From Alkalihalobacillus pseudalcaliphilus (lineage in GTDB: Bacteria > Bacillota > Bacilli > Bacillales > Bacillaceae_D): a DNA stretch of 64,000 nucleotides. Made by a program: the position numbers and the translations under genes. Every line of letters begins with the position of its first letter. Within the stretch, counting starts at the first letter, position 1. Where the stretch lies: contig NZ_JAQQWS010000003.1 of NCBI RefSeq assembly GCF_028610675.1, positions 248,001 to 312,000 on the forward strand, read 5' to 3'. Positions 8,055 to 16,508 of this stretch are shown piece by piece. A model generated the notes under the pieces. The model searched no databases, was not told the DNA's origin, and worked only from the letters and a program-made list of their open reading frames with translations.

Positions 8055-8987
8055 TTAATTCAAAATGGTATTCGCAGTTTGTTCAAACAAGTTATCTTCA
8101 CTATTTTCAATTTCTTTTAAAGTCATACCTTCTTTTGTTTTCCATTCGATCAAGCCGTTTACACTACTACCTGTTACAAATGCTGCGGCATAACTGGGGC
8201 TCTTAAAAAGAATATCCTCTTGCAAGATGCCCCCATCGTCAATTTTTGCTGATTTTCGAGTTTCTTTTATACCGGGTGGAATACTGTTAGAACCTTCTCG
8301 CTCTATGCCACTTCCTCTTAATACAACAAAGCCCTCAGATGTTTGCTTACAGTTAGCCTCAATTATTCTACCGCTTTTGCGGATTTTGCGTTTCATATGA
8401 AGGATTCTGTCATCACTTTCGAAAACATCATTATTTGAAGTTATTGTTGTTTTAGAATCAGCGAGTCGTTCAAAAACCTTATGCCCCAGCGTGCCCATTA
8501 TAATTTTTGTATAGTCAATAAACTCTTCTAGCTCGCTTTCTTTTTCTTCTGTAATATTTCCGGAAGTAGGATCATTGCCATTTTTAACAACATAACGTTC
8601 TGCTTCTTTTGCGATTTTTGTAAACCTATTTTCAAGATAGCTTATCTCAGTGGGACCGAAAGAATTGTTCGAAGTCGTAAATACTACAGCTTCTGTCCAA
8701 TAATCCTTATTTGAATTGCGCTTATGTTCTTGTAAACGGCATAATATCCCTTCCCCATTCTTTCTAACACCTGCTTGTCCTATATAAACTACGCTTTCAC
8801 CTGTTTGATCTGATATTCCGAATAGAAAATATACACCGCTTTGTGAGAGGTCATCTCTTCCTTTGCAGCTGTCCAGTTTTGTTCGTGGAATTTTATATGC
8901 CAATCCTGTCCAATTGGCAAGTGTACATTTTATTCTGCCGTTTGGCTCTCCATCCATTAAAAATAAATTTATACTTTTTCCTCTCAT
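8055..8987 (-). CDS. GIY-YIG nuclease domain protein with DUF4357
   Basis: In this 310-residue protein the GIY-YIG core is visible as GVYFLFG (about residues 51-57) and VVYIGQAG (about 66-73), followed by an EHKRN segment and a glutamate-containing helix (PTEISYLENRF) that would carry the catalytic residues. The C-terminal third (about 215-295) matches the DUF4357 pattern: FVVLRGSGI, SPSYAAAFVTG, GLIEWKTKEGMTLKEIE. Proteins with this architecture are common beside restriction and other defence genes and probably cut DNA or RNA. It stands alone, 490 bp from the retron operon. Target unknown. Confidence 0.85.
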   Translation of the reverse strand: MRGKSINLFLMDGEPNGRIKCTLANWTGLAYKIPRTKLDSCKGRDDLSQSGVYFLFGISDQTGESVVYIGQAGVRKNGEGILCRLQEHKRNSNKDYWTEAVVFTTSNNSFGPTEISYLENRFTKIAKEAERYVVKNGNDPTSGNITEEKESELEEFIDYTKIIMGTLGHKVFERLADSKTTITSNNDVFESDDRILHMKRKIRKSGRIIEANCKQTSEGFVVLRGSGIEREGSNSIPPGIKETRKSAKIDDGGILQEDILFKSPSYAAAFVTGSSVNGLIEWKTKEGMTLKEIENSEDNLFEQTANTILN

Positions 8988-9474
8988 CGCTATCGGAACC
9001 TCTTTTCAATGCTTTTTTCATCTACTTTTCTATTAACTTTTCAGTATCTCTGCTCTCTGTCAACACATTATTTCTCTACCCATGACATCAATTCAACACA
9101 CTTCACATGTGCGGGGTGTAGGTCACCGGCAAATGGTGTAGTTGTGTTTATAAATACTAATAATCTCCAAAGTAATAGTTAAAAAAATTGTAAAAAAGTA
9201 CAAATTCTCAAGGATTAATGAATCCATGTGAGAAATTCTTTAAACTGTTAGCATTAAAGAGCATATTGTTTCTCATGTATATTACAAAAAGCCATTATTA
9301 AAAACACCTATTTAAAAGAATATTTACATAATATGATTGTAAAAAATTTCAATTAGTATACTAGAATGATTTTAGTGTTCTATACAATCTAATATATTTT
9401 ATACATTATATTATTAAAGATATTAAATTCGATTTTCAATTGATTTAAAAATTAAATTACAATTTCAAAATCAA
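8988..9474. other. Intergenic, possible left edge of the island
   Basis: No gene is supported. From about 9120 leftmost base composition shifts to much higher A+T and stays so through most of the island, so a junction may lie near 9100-9160. No direct repeat matching the rlmCD end could be found by eye. Confidence 0.4.
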
Positions 9475-10482
9475 TTATGATTCCCAATCAATTTTATCAA
9501 GTGACTTCAAATACTCTTCACCTAATTTTGAATCAACCATTTTTATAAATTGTGCTAATCCAGTCAAATGTCCTTGATAATTAGTTTTATATAATCCTTT
9601 CTTTGACATATGGTCTTTGACCCCATACTTTTGACAATAATAAATCTCTTGCCTTAAATAATTTCTTGTCTTTTTAGGAATACTTAACTTCTCATTAACA
9701 ATCAAGCCTGTAACCATTTGTCTATGGTATTGAAACTGGACCCTTACTTTCTTTTCATTAATCAAGAATCTTTCTTCTTGTACCACCTTCTTAATTAACT
9801 TTATATAACTAGTTATACCTCTGTCGCCGGAAAAAGTTATATCGTCAGCATACCTAGAATAGGACGCATTAATGTGTGAAGCTAATAAAGAGAGTCTATC
9901 ATCTAAATTTTTACATATTATATTCGATAAATACGGGCTTGTCGGCGCACCCTGAGGTAATTTATTATCTAATGTACATAAGCCTGTGAAAACCATAGAA
10001 AGATGCCTTGAATAACCTAGTCTATTAAAAAGGTTATAAACTTGTATATAAGTTATACTTGGAAAGAAATCCTTTATATCAAGATTAATGACACATTTTT
10101 TTCCGATATGTTGTATCGCATTTGTAACAATTGACCTTTCATTAATAAATCCATTAGCATGAACAGAAATACTAACATTACTTAATATATTATCTAGTAT
10201 CCATCGTTGTATATACTTTAGGTTTTCAGAAGGCGCATTAATTACCCTTTGACCTCCTGTTCTTTTTGGAATTAATAATTCATTATAAAGATTAGATGAT
10301 AGTTGATAGTATGCATAACATTCATCAGCATTAATTCCAATAAGTTTTGCTAAATGCTCAATATTAAAAATAACCGGTAGTTCATTCCTTTTAAGATTAA
10401 TCGCATAATCTTTACACAACTTAATATAATCTGCCCGATGACCTTCTAACCTCATGCTTTGTTCCAATTTTATTATATCCAT
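9475..10482 (-). CDS. Retron reverse transcriptase
   Basis: This 335-residue RT carries all hallmarks of the retron clade: region X NAIQH (residues 121-125, the NAxxH motif), LDIKDFFPSI (134-143), LPQGAPTSPYLSN (175-187), the catalytic RYADD (210-214) and the region Y VTG motif in QMVTGLIVN (255-263). It would reverse-transcribe the msd part of the RNA encoded just upstream (10497-10671) into msDNA joined to RNA by a 2',5' bond. The ATG is 14 bases after the RNA's 3' arm and has a GAGGT site. The two genes before the RNA complete a tripartite retron. The frame is intact, so activity is likely. Confidence 0.95.
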   Translation of the reverse strand: MDIIKLEQSMRLEGHRADYIKLCKDYAINLKRNELPVIFNIEHLAKLIGINADECYAYYQLSSNLYNELLIPKRTGGQRVINAPSENLKYIQRWILDNILSNVSISVHANGFINERSIVTNAIQHIGKKCVINLDIKDFFPSITYIQVYNLFNRLGYSRHLSMVFTGLCTLDNKLPQGAPTSPYLSNIICKNLDDRLSLLASHINASYSRYADDITFSGDRGITSYIKLIKKVVQEERFLINEKKVRVQFQYHRQMVTGLIVNEKLSIPKKTRNYLRQEIYYCQKYGVKDHMSKKGLYKTNYQGHLTGLAQFIKMVDSKLGEEYLKSLDKIDWES

Positions 10483-10496
10483 AAAATACCTCTACC

Positions 10497-10671
10497 GTTA
10501 TTTTCTACTGGATTATTTAATTTACCTATACACCACGTTTACTGGTGTATACAACAAAGTGATTTTCTTTGTTGTATGATACTAATTTTACGCTCTTGAA
10601 AATTAGTATCATAGATACATAGTAACTTTACTTCACGAACAGCGACTCGCTGCTCAATTCTAGAAAACAAC
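10497..10671 (-). ncRNA. Retron msr-msd RNA (retron 1)
   Basis: The gap between winged-helix gene and RT reads, on the minus strand, as a typical msr-msd RNA. The ends pair as a1 GTTGTTTTCTA (10671-10661) with a2 TAGAAAATAAC (10507-10497), 11 bp including one G-U. Between them are four hairpins: CAGCGA/TCGCTG, a perfect 13-bp stem TGATACTAATTTT/AAAATTAGTATCA, TACAACAAAG/CTTTGTTGTA and TATACACCA/TGGTGTATA. The G right after a1 (10660) is a candidate branch guanosine. It starts six bases after the wHTH stop codon, so it is probably co-transcribed and processed. Confidence 0.88.
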
Positions 10672-10676
10672 TACAA

Positions 10677-10997
10677 TTATAATTTAAAATTCTTCGGTAT
10701 GAAGACATCATCGAAAGATAATGTTTTTTTCAAACTTAAAGTAACCGTGTCCATTTGAAATAATTCTTCAATTGATACATTGGTCAACCCTTTTTCTTTT
10801 AATAGTACTTCACCTTTTGAACCTAAAATTAAACTACCATCTTGATTTAGCAATAACCCCTTCTCAATTAATTTATCCAATGTTTGTTTCATTTGAGAAG
10901 TAGTAAAGTTACAGAGTTGTTTTATCTCTGTAAACAGATACTCATCTTTATAATCATTTAAATATATCAATACTAAAAGTTCTTTAAAATCAACCAT
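10677..10997 (-). CDS. Retron-associated winged-helix protein
   Basis: A 106-residue protein. Residues about 5-70 read as a winged helix-turn-helix: LLVLIYLNDYK, then FTTSQMKQTLDKLIEKGLL as recognition helix, then the wing DGSLILGSKGEVLLKEKG. The ATG directly follows the stop of the PRTase-like gene (TAAATG), so both are translated together. In several retron types a winged-helix protein accompanies a nucleotide-processing effector and probably holds it with msDNA until phage infection is sensed. That role is inferred from position; no ligand can be read from the sequence. Confidence 0.8.
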   Translation of the reverse strand: MVDFKELLVLIYLNDYKDEYLFTEIKQLCNFTTSQMKQTLDKLIEKGLLLNQDGSLILGSKGEVLLKEKGLTNVSIEELFQMDTVTLSLKKTLSFDDVFIPKNFKL

Positions 10998-11909
10998 TTA
11001 AACCTCTTTCAATCTTGACATGTTGTATACAGCATTTTTTTTATTTCTATTACCTCGTTTGAATAAGGGTTTTCTATCGTCTCTAGGGAATAAACCCTCC
11101 CACATTTTATTCTGATACCAAAATGAACTAATTGTATTATTAGGAGTATTTCTAAAGAATGAAATAGTAGCTTGGCTATTTTCATAACCCAATATATTTT
11201 TATTTCTCTTTCTTCCTCCCCATAAATTCATTTCGAAATCTTTCAATAATTGCTCATAATCTTTACATCTATCATCAAAAATATGGTCCTCACAGAATGC
11301 TTTTTTATGAATGTTTCCAGATATTATCTTACATTCAAATCCATTTTCACGAAAATATTCATTAAGAAAATCCTTTGCTTCATCCAATACTTCAATACAA
11401 AATATAAAATTATTTACCTTCAACAACTTTGATTTATTTTCTTCAAAAAATGTTTTTACAGTGTTCCCAGAGCCAATAACATCATCAAGGAAAACAATAT
11501 TTTCTATTTCATTAAAATCGGCTTCTTTTAATTTTTCGATAGCGTGACTAAAGTGATTTGAGATTTCATTAATAACTTTAAATTCTTCTAGAAACGAATT
11601 AGAACTATCAATTTTTGAATCATCCTCTATCCTAGAGTATATCGTTACATCTTCAACTAGCCTCAAGTCATCCGTAACTTTTTTATAGAATTGCTTCAAA
11701 AGTTCCTCTATGTGTTTTCTTGAATAATAATTGTATTGTTTGATTAATTCTAAAAAAACTGTCCTAAGTGTAACATTAGTTTCTATTTGTTTTATAAATG
11801 AATCTAATCTCCTTTCAAAGTTAACAGTTTTTTTATCCTCTTCTCCCCACCTTTTCATACATGAAGATGCAATGTTCCTTATTTCATGAGAAATCTCATT
11901 CTCGTTCAA
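10998..11909 (-). CDS. Retron effector, phosphoribosyltransferase-like
   Basis: This 303-residue protein contains the PRPP-binding pattern of type I phosphoribosyltransferases, NIVFLDDVIGSGNT (residues 137-150: hydrophobic strand, DD, then the GxGNT loop). The N-terminal 130 residues are helical and the C-terminal third is basic and aromatic. Translation starts at TTG behind GAGAGGAGTGG. It is first in an operon with the winged-helix gene, the msr-msd RNA and the RT. PRTase-type effectors define one retron class (type III in Mestre et al., from memory). Likely a toxic nucleotide or base-modifying enzyme kept silent by msDNA; substrate unknown. Confidence 0.75.
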   Translation of the reverse strand: MNENEISHEIRNIASSCMKRWGEEDKKTVNFERRLDSFIKQIETNVTLRTVFLELIKQYNYYSRKHIEELLKQFYKKVTDDLRLVEDVTIYSRIEDDSKIDSSNSFLEEFKVINEISNHFSHAIEKLKEADFNEIENIVFLDDVIGSGNTVKTFFEENKSKLLKVNNFIFCIEVLDEAKDFLNEYFRENGFECKIISGNIHKKAFCEDHIFDDRCKDYEQLLKDFEMNLWGGRKRNKNILGYENSQATISFFRNTPNNTISSFWYQNKMWEGLFPRDDRKPLFKRGNRNKKNAVYNMSRLKEV

Positions 11910-12263
11910 TCAAACACCACTCCTCTCAAATCCAACAAAATTCATAGAAATAAATCTAATAGAGTTTTCATACTATTATCTAAAACATATTTTAGATTTG
12001 AGTTTTTAAAATTGTATTTCTTAAAAACTAACAATATTATATGAACATCCAGTAAAATTTCCATTTCAATATGGATTTATGATAAAAATACATTACATTA
12101 AACCCATCATTTCTCAGAATACTATTTCATAGAAATGTAGGATTTTTACGCTTTAGTAAAATTTTTATATTAATCTGTTGAGGGAATTTACTTCTATTTT
12201 CATGAAATCATCCTTACTTCTTCATTTTATCAAATTCTTATTTACTTAAGTATTTCTACTAGT
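11910..12263. other. A+T-rich intergenic with retron promoter expected
   Basis: This gap must contain the promoter of the retron 1 operon on the minus strand, but several A+T-rich hexamers fit equally well and none could be chosen. No gene was seen. Confidence 0.4.
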
Positions 12264-12850
12264 TTAGTCTGCCTGCTCATTTCTTCGCATAATGGAAGAA
12301 AATTTTTTGCTCCATACTAATGCAATTTGATGACATTCTTCATATTCACTAGTCCCTGCTTCTAAAGGTCTTTCTTCATCAAAAACCTTAACAGTATGGA
12401 CTCTTCCTTCTAAAGTGCTTATCATGATATCGATTTTATTGATTTTTATTCTTCCATCTTTCCTAGCTGTAGCTCCAACTACAACAGCACCAATTCCACC
12501 TGCAAGTAATCCTCCTACAATTGCTCTTCCAGTTCACTAGATAGAGAAGTTTTATACTCGATATCATTATCTATAATCAACTCCACATCCTTAATAGTTT
12601 CGTGTTGCACTATAGCTGTCCAACCATCCATCAAAAGAAATACTTGTCCATATTCCCTATCATTAAGAATAATATCTCCATGGTCAAATTGTTGCCACTC
12701 ATAGTCTTGTACATTATAATCTACTATAGTTTTTTCTACTAAATCTCTTTTTCCTTTTACATATTTTAATTTAGATGTACCTCCAATTATAGATGTAACA
12801 ACGCTTATTATAATAGCAAGTATAAGCATAAATAAAAAGAATCCTAACAT
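12264..12850 (-). pseudogene. Frameshifted small membrane-anchored protein
   Basis: The first frame gives an N-terminal membrane helix (MLGFFLFMLILAIIISVVTS), a polar beta-rich part and a stop at 12515. A second frame continues from the same place with RAIVGGLLAGGIGAVVVGAT and ends at 12264. Adding one base at about 12530 joins them as SSELGRAIVGGLLAGG, a glycine-rich hydrophobic segment typical of such proteins. The combined length is 587 bases, one short of a whole number of codons. It is therefore probably a single-base deletion; a sequencing error would also explain it. Function unknown. Confidence 0.65.
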
Positions 12851-12899
12851 TATTATCCCCTTTAGGCATGTATATTAAAGTATTTTTTTATAGTGTTTC

Positions 12900-14912
12900 T
12901 TACTGTAATGGTTTTATTATATATTCATCCCCTAAATTAATTATATTTACATCTAACCCCCTAGATATCTCTAATACCTCTTTCATAGTTAGTGATGAAC
13001 CAACTATTGATTGCCCTTTAACATTTGATAGAGCCACAAATAATTCTTGTTGACTATTAATATCCATTTGTTGTTGACCAGGTTCATCAAACACTAATAA
13101 GTTGACATGATTGGAATTATACTCTAAGCAACATAAATATAATGAAATAATATAAGACCAAATTAACCTTATGCTATCACTAGCAGAGGAATCGAATTTA
13201 ATATCAAAACCACTAACAATAGGTGTATATTTATCATGTGAAATAGATATATCGCTAACTTTGACGCTTGAGTAATTAAATTTAGTTAACAGCACTTTAA
13301 ATTCAGTTTCAAAAAATCCCAACTTTTCCTTATCCTTATTAGAAAAGTATTCTTTGGGTAAATTTTCTAATCTACTTAAATACTTTCTCCACCTCTTTGT
13401 AATGCTCAAGTACTCTATATGTAACTTTTCAAAGTTACTTAATGCTTCTTGCATTTTTATTAAGGTAATTTTACTATCGACTAAATAATTTAGTTCCCTT
13501 TTTGTTGGTAAATGAGGATTTTCAGATAACTCAGATTTTAATAATCTTAAATCTCTTCTTTCTTTCTCAAGGTTAGTATTTAATGCTTTTAACTTTAGAG
13601 TTCTATTTTCTATGACATTATGAGATTGTTTAACACCGAAATTTAATGTCTTAATTTGTTCTTCCACAAACCTAATATTTTCTTTTAGTTCTAACGGCTG
13701 AATTTTTAAATCCATTGGCATTAATGTATCTTCAACTTTTTGCATACAAGTTGGACATATTTTTTTCGAAAAATTTTCATCAACATTAGAACCTAACCTA
13801 TTAAGTTTCTCAGCTTCTTTATTTCTTTTTAAATCAATTTCTAAATTTTTCAAATTATCAACCATGTATCTTTGATTCTTTTGCTCTAAATTTAACTCTT
13901 GTCTTAAAGAATTAATTTCATTTTGAAGAGATTGAACTATCACTTCTTGTTCATTTATTTTTTCTTCATATTTATCACTTACATCTGCTATTTTATTAAT
14001 TTTTAGATTTTCTTTTCTTTTTATTGACTCTTCTAATTCAAAAATTCTATCATGCAATGAAATAGGTTTGTTATCTTTGCCATAAATTTTCAGTGTCAAG
14101 TTCTCTAATAACGTTGGAGAATCAGGTAAAGATTCAACTATAGCATTAATTGACCTTGCCAAATCCAAATATTTCCCCTTTAATGTAGACCACTCATTAG
14201 CCAGGACTCTTCTTAATAGCTTTAGAGCTTCTCTTTCTTTAGTATTATGCATAACATCCATTTTTAATAGATATTCAAATGCTCTTTTAGGCAAATCTCT
14301 AATTCCAAAATTCCCAGAAATAGGAGCATAAAAACTATTCCATCCTTTAATTTGTTCAATAAAAAAAAGAGGAAAAAGAGATTGTAAGTATAATAAATTA
14401 TCTCCTCCATCAAATGCAGGTACTTTAGGTAATTCTAAACCTAAAAACTTCGCAAGATAACTATGAAAGCCTGCATTTTCTACAGCCGAACCTTTTAAAT
14501 GAACATAAAAATCATTATAGTTATAATGTTCTTCTGTGGTTAGTAAAGGTCCATCATGTACTCTTATTAACCTCTCATCTATACTCTCTGATTTAATCCA
14601 CCTTGTAACAGTAATAATTTCACCATTTTTATTAGAAAACTCTAACTGTACTTTGGACTCTAATACATTTAATTCCTTATCTTGATAGTTTAACTTATCT
14701 TTTAAAGCAGGCTTCATCGTCTTGGCATTCTTACCTCCCAGTAACTCTTCGATACCTAATGAATATAAAATTGAATTAATTATTGAGCTTTTGCCTTTTG
14801 TATTCTTAGCTCTTAGTACATTAAAGCCTTTTTTAAATGGAACATTTGACCCGAATTTCCCTTCAACTGTATCTATAGTCAATTTCAAACACATTAAATT
14901 TAAAATTTTCAT
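12900..14912 (-). CDS. ABC-3C-type SMC/Rad50-like ATPase
   Basis: A 670-residue protein with Walker A AKNTKGKSS (35-43), a long coiled coil broken by a zinc-hook-like CPTC at 386-389, and Walker B LLVFDEPGQQQMD (605-617). The DEPGQQ form of Walker B and the operon order are those of the ATPase in ABC three-component systems described by Krishnan, Aravind and colleagues. It would sense invading DNA or its replication and control the nuclease-like partner. Its ATG overlaps the stop of the middle-component gene by four bases (ATGA). The frame is intact. Confidence 0.82.
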   Translation of the reverse strand: MKILNLMCLKLTIDTVEGKFGSNVPFKKGFNVLRAKNTKGKSSIINSILYSLGIEELLGGKNAKTMKPALKDKLNYQDKELNVLESKVQLEFSNKNGEIITVTRWIKSESIDERLIRVHDGPLLTTEEHYNYNDFYVHLKGSAVENAGFHSYLAKFLGLELPKVPAFDGGDNLLYLQSLFPLFFIEQIKGWNSFYAPISGNFGIRDLPKRAFEYLLKMDVMHNTKEREALKLLRRVLANEWSTLKGKYLDLARSINAIVESLPDSPTLLENLTLKIYGKDNKPISLHDRIFELEESIKRKENLKINKIADVSDKYEEKINEQEVIVQSLQNEINSLRQELNLEQKNQRYMVDNLKNLEIDLKRNKEAEKLNRLGSNVDENFSKKICPTCMQKVEDTLMPMDLKIQPLELKENIRFVEEQIKTLNFGVKQSHNVIENRTLKLKALNTNLEKERRDLRLLKSELSENPHLPTKRELNYLVDSKITLIKMQEALSNFEKLHIEYLSITKRWRKYLSRLENLPKEYFSNKDKEKLGFFETEFKVLLTKFNYSSVKVSDISISHDKYTPIVSGFDIKFDSSASDSIRLIWSYIISLYLCCLEYNSNHVNLLVFDEPGQQQMDINSQQELFVALSNVKGQSIVGSSLTMKEVLEISRGLDVNIINLGDEYIIKPLQ

Positions 14913-15376
14913 GTACTAAACCTCTCTTTAAATGAAGATTGTATATATGTGTCAGATAAACTTTTCTTCAATTTATTTAACAGAATTATTTCTTCTTCTA
15001 GAATATTCTCCTTTATAATTCCTACGGCTAACTCCTCACCCTTTATTGTCAATGTATATTTCCCTGTGGTTGCAAAAAAATCAAAATATCCTTTAGAAAC
15101 TCCTAAATTCAGTGCCCTATTTAAAAATGGGTCAAAGTTAATTAAAGGAAAATTATTTGTCTCTTTTAAATTAATTAATGTACTAAATCTTTTATCATTC
15201 TGAAAACACCAATTAAATAATTGTAGTTTTAGAAGAGAGGCTGATTGTTTAACTGACGAAATATGTAAAATTAGTATGATTTGACATATCCTATATGCGG
15301 GTCTCATAGTAGGTGATATTGGGATTTTTCTTCTTTTGAACCTTATACTTTTAATTTCTTCTAAAGGTAAATCCAT
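14909..15376 (-). CDS. ABC-3C-type middle component
   Basis: A 155-residue helical protein. The frame could start further upstream, but the ATG at 15374-15376 overlaps the preceding stop by one base and has GGAGGGG eight bases before it, so I take it as the start. Small, poorly conserved proteins between nuclease-like and ATPase genes are the middle components of ABC three-component systems and are thought to link the other two. A winged-helix-like pattern (SKGYFDFFATTGKYTLTIKG) sits near the middle. The role rests on the operon context. Confidence 0.7.
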   Translation of the reverse strand: MDLPLEEIKSIRFKRRKIPISPTMRPAYRICQIILILHISSVKQSASLLKLQLFNWCFQNDKRFSTLINLKETNNFPLINFDPFLNRALNLGVSKGYFDFFATTGKYTLTIKGEELAVGIIKENILEEEIILLNKLKKSLSDTYIQSSFKERFST

Positions 15377-16326
15377 TAATCTTCCCCTCCGAAATCTAAT
15401 GGGCAATCTATTAACCAACTTGCAACAGCTTCATGCAACAAATTTTCATAAACAGAAAATTCGAATTGTTCATCGAATTTTTCCCCGATTAAAGCTGCTC
15501 TATATTTTTCCATTGTTTTTTCTATGAACTTTTTTGGACTTAAATCAGTAATCAGTGACTCAGTTTCTAAATGGTCAGCTATTGTACTTTTAATCCTTGC
15601 CTGCTTTTCATAAGATAAGTTATAAGTTTGTTGCATTTTGTTTAAAAGCTCTTGACCTTTAATATAATTCCTAATTTGTATGTTTACATATTTGTTGACT
15701 TGTTTTTGTTTCTTTTCTTTATCAGAATCTGGAAATAACTTTTCTATTTTATTACTTAGAGTAATGATAGATTCGGATTGACATTGTCTCCAATCTATTA
15801 TTTCTTCTTCACTAGGTATTTCAACATCAAATTTAACCTTTTGATTTAAAATATTTTTTGCTCTTAATATTTCAGTAACATAAAAATTTTCATCATGAGC
15901 TAGTACATCAAACTCTACATCGAGCAACTCCTTCATACTATCATCTTCTCTAAGCTCAATTGCTTTAGAATGGCAGTGGGCTATTAAGTCTTTGTTAGGA
16001 ATCTTTGGAGTGAGAAATATCCATTTCTTGATTTTAATATTTCTAAAATAATTCAATAATTGCTTTTTATATGTCTTTAACTTTTTTAAATCCTTTGTTA
16101 CTTTGTCTCGTTGATGATTATAATAAACTTTCGTCTCGTATTCATTATCCGGACAGTAACATTGGAATACTATACCACTTCTTGTAAACCCCTCAATTCC
16201 TAAATCACCATTAGTATGAGCTGTCATCTCTTGATAACCTTCATTTTCATACTTCATTTTTAATATAATTTGACAGTGTTCTTCCCAACTATCTCCGTTG
16301 TATGTACCAAAAGGAGTTTTAATCAT
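15376..16326 (-). CDS. ABC-3C-type nuclease-like effector
   Basis: The first gene of a three-gene operon, 316 residues. The N-terminal domain looks like a restriction-endonuclease fold: SWEEHCQIIL helix, then GDLGIEGF (about 40-47) and GIVFQCYCP (about 51-59) as the acidic strand and the following strand. The usual lysine of the (D/E)xK motif appears as cysteine in QCYC, so the active site may be shifted or altered. The rest is helical. It should act with the middle component and ATPase. Similar proteins have been mislabelled as protein kinases; no kinase motif is present. Confidence 0.65.
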   Translation of the reverse strand: MIKTPFGTYNGDSWEEHCQIILKMKYENEGYQEMTAHTNGDLGIEGFTRSGIVFQCYCPDNEYETKVYYNHQRDKVTKDLKKLKTYKKQLLNYFRNIKIKKWIFLTPKIPNKDLIAHCHSKAIELREDDSMKELLDVEFDVLAHDENFYVTEILRAKNILNQKVKFDVEIPSEEEIIDWRQCQSESIITLSNKIEKLFPDSDKEKKQKQVNKYVNIQIRNYIKGQELLNKMQQTYNLSYEKQARIKSTIADHLETESLITDLSPKKFIEKTMEKYRAALIGEKFDEQFEFSVYENLLHEAVASWLIDCPLDFGGED

Positions 16327-16464
16327 AAATACCTCCGTATAAATATATCGTGATATTTTTACTACTACAATAGTACATTATTTTTACATAATTATCTATA
16401 ATTTGATAAAATACACTGTCTATATACATATTAGAACATATGTTCCTTTTTGTATATACTTCAT

Positions 16465-16506
16465 AAAAAAAAAAAAAAAAAAAAAAAACAGACCTAATTT
16501 GGTCTG
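16465..16506 (-). terminator. Terminator with 24-base T run
   Basis: On the minus strand CAGACC/GGTCTG forms a hairpin (16489-16506) immediately after the recombinase B stop codon and is followed by 24 consecutive T residues (A at 16465-16488 on the + strand). The tract is far longer than termination needs. Confidence 0.8.
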
Positions 16507-16508
16507 CA

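Noticed and set aside
9475..10482. Group II intron maturase instead of retron RT
   Set aside because: No maturase X or HNH domain and no intron RNA domains V/VI; NAxxH and VTG motifs and the structured upstream RNA favour a retron.
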